The notes below the pieces were generated by a model. The model was given only the letters and a program-made list of their open reading frames with translations. It was not told the origin of the DNA and did no database searches. From Halisarca cf. caerulea (lineage: Eukaryota; Porifera; Demospongiae; Chondrillida; Halisarcidae), in contig CAUJGJ010000185.1 of NCBI GenBank assembly GCA_963170055.1, positions 911,775-929,274 on the forward strand: a stretch of 17,500 nucleotides of DNA, in the 5' to 3' direction. The position numbers and the translations under genes are program-made. Shown piece after piece: positions 1-10,000 of the stretch (positions are counted from its first letter, which is position 1; each line of letters begins with the position of its first letter).

Positions 1-216
1 TGAAGAGTAAAGTACTGACAGAAGGACTACATGGTTGCTACAGACAGGTGGCTGTTGTAGACAGGTGGGTACATCATACCACACCTCTACACTGACTCCA
101 CCAACCAACCACTCCACCTACCAACCACTCTACCTACCAACCACTCCTCCTACTGTACCCAACCACACAGAGAGGCTGTGGTAGACAGTCTAAACAACAA
201 GTACACACAACCTCAC
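1..216. other. Intron or edge sequence
   Basis: It contains a short imperfect CCAACCACTCC/CACCTACC repeat at about 97-150 and no exon I can support. On the minus strand it follows the donor at 216-215, so it is probably intron of the NLR gene. Confidence 0.5.
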
Positions 217-312
217 CTTGTAGTGGCTGGGAAGTGGGATCTCTTCCAGTTGACAGTAAAGATGATGAAATAGACTCAGTGTATTCTGGAGATTTGGGTA
301 CCGAGGTCAGCG
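217..312 (-). CDS. NLR gene, Ser/Pro-rich C-terminal exon
   Basis: The acceptor has a long pyrimidine tract (ACTGTCCTCTCCAG|CGCTG) and the donor is CTACAAG|GTGAGGTTG. The exon is 96 nt, phase 1 to 1, and encodes ALTSVPKSPEYTESISSSLL and STGRDPTSQPLQ, a low-complexity Ser/Thr/Pro tail. The donor context GGTGAGGTTGTGTG repeats that of the preceding exon. Translation must continue in a further exon to the left; I could not find it in bases 1-216. Confidence 0.55.
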
Positions 313-3300
313 CTGGAGAGGACAGTTGTGAGATGGGATGAGGTTGGTCCTGAGTACTGCATGCACACATGTACATGAGTACTGCATGCACACATGTACA
401 TGAGTACTGCATGCACACATGTACATGAGTACTGCATGCACACATGCACACACATAAGTGGATGTGTACATGCAAATACATTTAACCCCTCACACGTATT
501 CCTGTGAACAATTATGAATGTCACTTGAACAGTACACAATGATTGACACACTACACACACACAACCTCACCAGTTGGAGTGGGAGGCTTTGATATAAAGT
601 AAGTCCCAGCCCTTTTCTTGACAATCTCAAACGTCTCCAACAATTGACAAGGCAGTTGTAGCATAAGACGCCTAGGAGAACCTTGGTAAAGCAGCACAAA
701 GTCCACATTGTTGCTGTTGGCAGTAATTCCCCTTAGAACAGCACCATAGAGGTTGAAGTATTGAGGGGAATCTTCTCCACTCACATTCTAATAGTGAGAA
801 GTAGAATCCACTGAACAAGTACATGCATACACTGCCACAGATCAGACTTAAAGAAACAAACTCACAAAACAATTTGTAATTCTCAGTTTCCTCAATCTAC
901 ACTTGGACAATGCACGTTTCACTGCCTGTACATCCACAGGAGTTTCTTTTCTCCACCAGGTCCACATCTAATAGCAAGTACACAGGCCCATACATAGGGT
1001 TCACAAAAGGGGGATTACATCAAGGGTCACATCGTATATATTATCTACAGTTTCATGCAATGTAGCATGATGCAATCATTGTACCCTGTTGCATCGCCTG
1101 CTTATGCATCTAAGAACCTCAGTATTGTTGTAGACTTTTGATTTGGTTGCCTTGAGTCAGTGAAAAAAACACTTTTTCAGTTCAATGTCTACACTAAGGG
1201 GGGTTCAGTTGAACCCCCCGAACCCCCCTGTGTACGAGCCTGGTACATACAATATAAGATGGTGGTAGACCAGCCTAAGGAGTACACCATACACTGCCTG
1301 GACAGACCAGACTGTCTCCTACATCCAAGTATCACAGACAGAAGCTAACAGTGTCATGGACACTGCACAAGGTATTGTGATAGTACGACAAGTGGACAGG
1401 ATATTCAAAGGAACTCACTATTGCTAAACTAAGCTCTTCCAGTTGTTCAGCATTGTGTACTCTGCTGAGCAATAGTCCACATTCAACAGGAGCAAGACTT
1501 AGTCTAAGGTGGCATACTGGTCTTGACATTGGACCTGTTACCAGTAGGTCACACCACTTATTACCTGTCATGGAGTGAAAACAGAAACATCTCACATGTT
1601 TGATGTTGACAAATTGAATATTGAGTGCAGTCAATTGACCTGCTGCCATACTCACCTAGTGTTGCTGTAAGTGGAAGCAGTGAGCACTCAAACCTCATAC
1701 AAGTGATGTGGTCAGTGTGTGCTGAATCCTCCAAAACTGGAACCAAAACTGCTCTTGCCGAACGTACCATATCACTATCCACATTCTAAGCAAATAGTCA
1801 ACATCTGGTGTAGAGCACTTGGAACACTATGTCATGTACTCTAAGAGTTTGTGTACAATGTAACACAAACAAACTTGAGAGGGTCAAATATTGTGTAATT
1901 GTATGATTGAATTTCTGGACAGACAAAAGTTCACAATGAAAACACATCAAATATCGTATAGCGGGAAACTTTGCAGGAGAAATCTTTCATGAATCATCTA
2001 AAAAGACAAATTTCGTGATAAAACTTTCACGAATTGCCCAAAGGAAATTCCAAGGAAGAAAACTTTGCGAATTTCTCGGATTGGTAGGCAGCTACTGTGG
2101 GCATGACCATATTTAAAGTATGTGTGCTTCCACGTCTGTGGACGAGATGGAAACTTACGTACTGGAAACTGTCGTGCGAGGCTATCATGCCTATAGGAGC
2201 TCTGGGAAGCTGCCATTGGTGACGCTTCACCTTGACAAGGGGAAAGGGGGAATATGCATGATCCTTTTGCTGTTACCCTTGTCAAGGAAGGTGTCACAGT
2301 TGGACCTATACCTTGTGCCATTTCTTCTGTCTGCTACTTGAACCTTGGGAAAGGCGGATCTCTTTGTTGCAAAGTAACAGGTACCAGACAATATTCTCAA
2401 GACCTACCCCAAGGTGGCTTAGAAATACCTTGCCAGTTGATTTTTTGTGGTGATACTGGGGTAATTATTAAAGTACAAAAACTCCTTGAAGAGTTCTCTC
2501 TTCTGGCCTGCTCGGTATGCCTACTCTGAACAAGGAGCCTGAACAGAACGTCATACCTGAACAGCCTAAAGAGAAGAAACAAAGGATTGAGGAAGCCAGC
2601 ATTTCAGAGATCTGGATACAATGTAGTGGAATTATTCTTTCGCAGTCAGACAGGAATATTTGTGTGATGGAGAATGGCTCAATGACAATCATGTGAACTT
2701 TGCTCAGTCCATTCTTAAGAGGCAGTTCCCGCACATTGATGGGTGGTGGAACACACTTCTGTTAAATAAAGAGCAAAAGAAGATAAACTGTGGTATTCAG
2801 AGAATTTACACTCGCAGGAGCAACTGGATAGTTTCATCAACACTTGGATGTAATGGACGCAATATACAGATCTATGATTCACTTTATACATCAGAGCCAG
2901 AAACTACACAAACCACAATACTAAATTTGCTTGAGACTAATGGCACACCAAATCTCGTGATGTCAGAAGTGACCAAACAAGAAGGACTGAGCGATTGTGG
3001 TGTCTTTGCAATTGCAACGGCAACTACCCTAGCTTTTGGCAGAAGACCAGTACATTTCAAACCGAGCACCATGTAAAAACATCTACTTAAGTGCTTCAAA
3101 GCAGGAAGAATGCAACCTTTTGAAACATCTTAACTTTTAAACTACATGACAATAAATATCAATAGCATCATCGATCTGTCAGTGATCAGAATCATATATC
3201 AATTGTAAAACTCAATTGTTACAGAATATGGCTACTGTTATGGTTATGCATAGGTACCAGTAACTGGTGGTATGTGCCTACATGTCTAAATCCATTCTTG

Positions 3301-3735
3301 ATTATGTCTGGTTTCGATTTAATGTAGTCATACAAGCTAATCATCTAGTTCACACCAAGAAGTTTTACAACACTCATCCGCAGATCTCAGAATGTGGTGT
3401 ACTCACGCTGTCTTGTAGTTATTAATTGGCAAATCTGCTCAGAGTACCACTCCTGGAATTGCCCATGAAGGAATTCTTTGGCTACCTTATTTACACTAAC
3501 ATCCAATGGTTGGAGACGGTCAGTGCAGTTAGCTGGTACAATTGCTACCTGTACATTCCTAGCTTCAAATTGGGAAAACATTACTGGGGTGCTTGTCCTT
3601 GAAACCTGTCAAAAATGACTAGAGTGGAGCTTGTGCATCAAGCTTAAGTTCTTGCCACTTGTTTTCAAGGTACGGAAAAATAATTTTTAGGGGCTGCCGC
3701 AAGTTTATTACAAATTCCGGAAGTGTAACGCTCTA

Positions 3736-3785
<50 letters not shown>

Positions 3786-6700
3786 GAATGAGACGAGAAT
3801 TCATGCTCTGAGCTGTCTCAAGAGTCAGGGAAGACTGCCCAGACATGCTTGTCTGAATGATATAGTGAAACGTGCCCTGACTTCGGCCAATATCCCCAGT
3901 ACCTTGGAGCCTAAAGGCCTCTGTAGAGGAGATGGCAGACGCCCTGATGACTGGTACGTATATCCATCATTCCTTGGGTTCAAGGGTGATGCTTGGTGTG
4001 GGATGCTACGTGTCATGACATGTTTGCCCCCACTAACATTCCCTTTTCCTGTACAGGTGCAGGCTGCGTTGCTGACCAAGCTGCCTTGAAGAAGTGATCA
4101 CTTTACTCTGATCTCTGCCAATCTCACATGTTTGTCCAATTGTAGTGGAATCAGCGGGATCCTCTGGAAAAAATGCACTAGATTTCTTTCATGATCTCAG
4201 CAGACATATCACATCTATCTCCAAGGACCCTCAATTATACCTTAAACTTTGTCAGAAGATCAGTGTTTGTATCCAGTGTTTTAATTCTGTTTCTATTTTA
4301 GGCTGTAGTTTTGTATGACTGTTGTACATGATTTCTTTGTGTAGATCATGTGTGACATAAATATATATATAATATTATGTATTTATGCCACACATGTGTG
4401 TACCCGGGCTGAAAATAGCGGTGGGGGGCTCCAGAACACGACCACCTAAGAAAATTACATCCATCCACGCCATCGCCTCAAGAGTCTCTTCTAAGCTCGA
4501 GGAAGGAGATTACAAAGGTGCTGTTCGCCTAGTGTGCTCAGAAGACACCTTTGCACCCCCCAATCGCTCCACCATTAAGGCCTTGGAATCCAAACATCCC
4601 CCTCCACACTCAGACACTTCAATTCCATCTATACCGGCTGAGGTAGGCTCCACTCTAGAAGTCAGTCAATTGGATGTTCTCGAAGCTCTGCTATCCTTTC
4701 CTAAGGGTTCTGCTGGTGGACCTGAATGCCTTCGCCCTCAACATTTGGTTGACATGACCAGCAAATCTGCCACTGATGGAGGACAAGTGCTGCTTCAAGC
4801 ACTCACAGCCTTTGTCAACTTTGTCTTGTCTGGTAGAGTACACGTTGACATCAGGCCTTCATTCTTTACACAGGGGCCACTTTGCTGGGTTTCAACAAGA
4901 GGGATGGTGGTATCCAACCTATAGCTATTGGACGTACCCTTCGGCGTCTGGTGGCTAAGGTGGCTAGTAGAAGAGTGGTCTCCCAGATGCAAACAATTCT
5001 CTCTCCCTTACAGCTGGGCTATGCCACTCCTCTGGGAGCTGAAGCCGCTATCCATAGTGCCCGACAGTACCTAGTGGACCTTCCAGCTGACCATGGCATG
5101 GTGAAACTCGATTTCAGGAATGCCTTCAATTCTGTGAGGAGGGATAAGGTTTTAGAGTCGGCACTGGAACACACCCCTGAGCTTTACCCTTTCATTTACA
5201 GTTGCTATTCTGCTGCGTCTAACCTCTTCTTTGACAATTCTATCTATCAGTCTCAAGAAGGAGTGCAGCAAGGTGATCCTCTTGGTCCCCTCCTGTTCTG
5301 TCTTGTGATTCACCCCTTGGTGAAGAAGTTAGGATCTGCATGAGTTGAGAATCTTCTACTTTGATGATGGTTTGATTGGAGGTACTACTTCAGATATCAT
5401 GGATGATATCAGACTGATTCAGAGCGAGGCAGCGGGCTTCGGCCTCCATCTCAATCTGAACAAGTCTGAGTTGATTTGTCAGGATCACCAGGATTATGGT
5501 TTTCCTCAATCTACATAGCTTTGCTTGTTAGATCCAGGGATGCCACTTTTCTTGGTGCGCCCATCGGCCTCCTTGCTTCTGTGGATTCTGTTCTTTCTAA
5601 GAAAATTGATGCCCTCGGGGTCATGGGTGAGAGACTCCTCCACTTCCAAAGACATGATGCCCTCCTTCTTCTTCGTCATTCTTTCGCCATCCCCAAAGTC
5701 TTGTACTTGTTGAGATCATCACCATGTTTCTCATCTTCCAAGTTACAGGATTTTGATTGCCTTCTGCGTTCCACACTCACAGCAGTCCTCAACATCAACC
5801 TTTCTGATGACCGTACATGGCTCCAGACATCCCTGCCTGTCGCCTTTGGCGGCATTGGTACTAGGAGTGCAGTCCAGCTTGCTCCTTCTGCATTCTTGGC
5901 CTCAGCTGCTGGCTGCGCTCCTCTTACCAGGCAGATTCTCCCATCACATATGCACAGTTCGTCTTACACAGATGTTGGACTCGCCTTGGCTCATTGGAAT
6001 GGTGACAATTTGCCTCTTCCATCCAGCCCTAACAAAGGCAAACAGAAGGCTTGGGACCTCCCAAAAGTGCACACTTGCTTTGAGCATCTGGTCAACGCAA
6101 GTCCAAGTCCTGTATCCAGGGCCAGACTATTGGGGGCTACTTCCAAGGAATCCAGGGCTTGGTTGAATGCCCCCCCCCCCCCGTCTCCTCCCTGGGTCTC
6201 CCAATGGATGATGACACCATTTCGATTTGTGTCGGTCTTCGTCTTGGTGTGCCCCTTTGCCGCCCCCATCTCTGCCATCACTGTGGTGCTGCAGTTGATG
6301 AGTACGCCATTCACGGCCTCAGCAGTGTTAAAAGCCAAGGACAACATCCACATCACAATGCCTTAAATGACATTGTCCACCTGTCCTTGACTACAGCTGG
6401 TGTTCCTTCCCAGAAGGAACCCTATGGTCTGGCACGGTCTGACGGGAAATGCCCTGCATGATGGTGTCACAATGATGCCCTGGAGTTGTGGTCAATTGAG
6501 TCAGTTACATCATGCTTCACAGCCCGCTTTCCAATCTGCGCTCTCTCTTCAGGGGTGAAATGCTCATATGATCCCCACTTGGACGTCATGGACTCCTGCA
6601 GCTGGCTGCCATCTGTAGTATACTTTCATTTTCAACTCACCTTGTTTGCAGCTGCAATTCTAGATGAAGGTACTGTTTAGTAGAGGGGGCCATCAGGCTG

Positions 6701-7042
6701 GGGTAGTGTTGGTTTAGAAGGTTTAAAGTACTTGAACAAATCCACAGCTATAAGCTGTACTGCTGAGTGTCACGACCGAGTAAATCTTCAAATGAAAGCA
6801 CAAACAAAACTGGTTACAGGAGAGCGTCTATTTACTGAATAACGCGCCATGTGGCTTCACTCAGAATGCTTCACCTCCCATAATTTAGCCCCTCCTTTTT
6901 GAATTTTCGTGAAAAAAAACTTTGCAAATGCTCTCTTGTTCACAAAATTCACGAAGGTTTTCACCCACAAAAGTTTCCCACTATATGGTAAGCTTTGCTT
7001 CAAACTACAGTCTCTGCAAAGTCCACACCACCTACCAGAGGT

Positions 7043-7097
<55 letters not shown>

Positions 7098-10000
7098 AAA
7101 CACACACACAAACAAACAATAAGATATACAACGGTACATGTCCATAGAAAGCAATCCTGAATTCTGATATGTTCCTGTTTCGGAAAGCCCCTTTCACCAC
7201 TGACAACACAAGGTCTCCAAAGACATTCAACATCTACAACAATACATCAGAGATGGGATCATGAAGAGAGTAATATACACACTGGTGGCTATGTATACCT
7301 CTCACCTCGTTATCACAACCAACATCAACCTTCACCAGTTGATCGCTAGTAGCTACCAATTCTTCTATGATATCAAATGAATCACAGTCAGTACCACTGA
7401 TGTGGCCGCCCTAATATGGAAACACATCATTATCATTTGTCACTTCAGAGTTCATGTCTGTAGCTCTTACCCTAACACGTTTCATGTAAACACAAAGTTC
7501 CTTAAACTTCTTTGCATCCTTCAAACCTGACAGGACAGTATACCACTCTGAACGGGTCAATGGAAGCCATATAGCACACTTCTCCAAGAGAAAAAATGCA
7601 TTCGTCAGAGGTTCAATAAGACATTCTGCAACTGGAATAGAGGACACAGGGAACCAGCTAGTGCATTTTTAATACTGCATGTACATGGATGTGTGTACAT
7701 GCATAATACTTGAAGTACTTACTGTACCATCTGAAATCTTTGCAGAAATTCACTTTTGTAAACTTTGCCAAACAAGCGATTTGAGTTTAGAAAACTCGTG
7801 GGCCGTCTACGGCCCTGGAAACTCGAATCGCTAGGAAATCGTCGTTATTTACTAATTTAAAACTAATACTTCGAAGAACTCTTCTGGTCGAAAGACTCTT
7901 CACTGATAAAATCAGGAGCAAACGAATCAATGTTTTCCGAAATATAGCCAAAAGATTACATACCGACTTCGCATCCGCCATGTTGTTGACACATATATAT
8001 ATATATTATTATGCACATTGTTCCAGACATTCCGGACACTTCCGGTGAAAGCAAAAACAATATTTCCCAAAAATTAAGATTTGCAAGAATCTATTCACAA
8101 AAACTCATTTACAGTTTTACTGTTGGTAGAAAATGGCTGAATGGTGTTACCTGAGAACCATTAACAATAATAGTCTGTAGCTATTTTACCTGCAAAATAT
8201 CACAGCACTGAACATGTTTATGTCTTTATCAACTAAAGACCTGATCATTAAAGTCCACCAGACGTCCAACAATGTGCTGGATCAGGTGAATTGTATGTAC
8301 ATTCAGTACATGTGTACATGTATACTGTACCTGTGTTTGTGTGTGTACACGTGTACTGTACCTGTGCTTATGTGTGTGGTGTGCATCACCTTGTACCGTG
8401 GTGTCAAAACAGATAACCACCAGAGAATCAGTACATGCATACCTCTCAGACCACACCCTGTGTCCATAGTGAGCTCAGTGAGTCTTTCCTTCCTACAAAG
8501 ACCTGTTAGCACTGCAGACAACTCATGTGGCCTTGCTCCTCCAACCAAATGTATATGTAGTGATCTGAGAAAATGGCTGGCTTCCAAAGCACCACCAATT
8601 CTCTTCCAATACTCTTCACTTCCTACATCAAGGATCTTCTGTACATCACGCATCCTCTGTGTGTGGTATTAGACATCTATAGATCCATGGACATAATACA
8701 CAGCCCCCAACCAGTGGTCGGTACACAGTACAAACCATATCATGTATAACATACACACACTGTAGGTTTACACGTCTGTGTACATGCACTTCAGAGGACA
8801 ATGACCATATGCAATGCACTGGATCTCCATAATAAGTTTCATCAGATTCTGCAAAACTTTGAGCACACACAGTAGGACACATGTACATGTACACACATAT
8901 GTGGACAGTTCACTGCATGTGTGTAAACAAACACAGGTCAGGATGCATGGCATACCTCTTCCACAGTCAGTCTGAGCTCCTCAACTTGTCCTGACAATGC
9001 AGACACCACTGTTTCCACAGGTGGATCCCTCAACTCAACAGCTTTCAGGTTCCTAATGCTCTCATTCAGTGGCTTTAGATCTGTAAACAGTGAGCAAATC
9101 ACACAATCACAAACACATCTGCAGGAGTCATCATCAACTGAGCGACTGGAAAGAGGATAAACATTGTAAATGAGGGCACCAATTAGTACTCAACCAATGC
9201 TGTTGACGAGCATAAGAGTTGGAAGACTTCAAAACTGGTGCTGAAAGAAACCTTCACTTGGTTGGTGCACATGTCTCACAGCTCTCACAACCCCCCACCA
9301 TGTATACATGTGCACCAACCAAATAAGGGTTTCTTTACTGCACGTACATGCAGAACAATATCTGACCCCCTTCTCACAACAAGTGGTGTGGGGGAGGGAC
9401 GACCAACCCCTAGTTCCTGTGCTGAATCACACGAGAACTGAACACTACAAAACCTCTTCACTATACACAGCACATACAGAAACTAGCACACTACAAACAG
9501 GTACACACTATATATACACACACACAGGGTCAACAGGATATAGGGTAAAGTGAGGTATAGCTTGGAACACAGTCTGGGGTAGCATGGACTGTACACAGTT
9601 CCTCTAACTTGTGTCATGCATGGCTGTCTATGGCCATGGTACTTGCATGCCACTGCTGAACTCCCAATTCACGGAGACAACAATGATGAGAAATGTGTGT
9701 AGCTTGCTGATGGCACTGCTTTCAATTGACTGTTCCAAATTACTCCACCATTCCCCACTCTACCCTAGCTGAGGAGGAATCCCAGGTATAGGCACTCATA
9801 GACAACAACCCTCCTCTTTGTACATCAGCTCACCCTCAGACCACGCATGTACGTATCTTGTCCCTATTGCTCCTGTAGAATACACTTACAGAAACTATAA
9901 TGCTCCAACCAGTCAACCATCAAAGGTCCTCACCAAAGACCCTACCTCACATATGCAGGAATGCACAGAGCACAGCAATTGTGTACTCACATACATACAG

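Larger units (their letters stand above)
1957..6985. mobile_element. pogo/Tigger-like DNA transposon with nested retrotransposons, decayed
   Basis: The outer element is defined by inverted ends. The left one from 1959 reads TAGCGGGAAACTTT and the right one, read inward on the minus strand from 6983, reads TAGTGGGAAACTTT. Similarity continues to a shared TGAAT about 35 bp in. Both ends are flanked by TA (1957-1958 and 6984-6985), the duplication expected of Tc1/mariner/pogo transposases. Inside are a plus-strand HIRAN-like and Ulp1-like gene, a minus-strand transposase in two pieces, and two plus-strand retroelement copies between those pieces. It lies in an intron of the NLR gene. Every coding part is broken, so it cannot move by itself. 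The alternative is that the two ends belong to separate short foldback elements of the same family. Confidence 0.65.
7632..8442. other. NLR intron with promoter-like block and hairpin
   Basis: This 811-nt intron lies between LRR exons 2 and 3. It contains a foldback at 7775-7832, an ATG micro-exon and ETS-like site (7964-8047), a (TA)n tract near 7992, and TGTACATG/GTGTACAC-rich sequence at 8290-8390. No other exon is supported. Confidence 0.6.

Noticed and set aside
134..560. Cys/His/Met-rich open frames across the 25-bp repeat
   Set aside because: They are products of the tandem repeat. Only the part bounded by the acceptor at 313 and donor at 216 behaves like coding sequence.
5525..6356. 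Alternative plus and minus frames across the RT gene
   Set aside because: The frame containing FLGAPIG and the following conserved RT C-terminal sequence is the real one; the others have no motifs.
6857..7160. (VC)n and (TH)n open frames as independent genes
   Set aside because: They arise from the CA microsatellite. Only the extension of the NLR exon is worth considering.
8229..8290. Minus-strand peptide HIVGRLVDFNDQVFS as an extra NLR exon
   Set aside because: The possible acceptor before CAC enters in phase 0, while the preceding exon ends in phase 1. No other acceptor in the TGTACA-rich upstream sequence gives a convincing exon.
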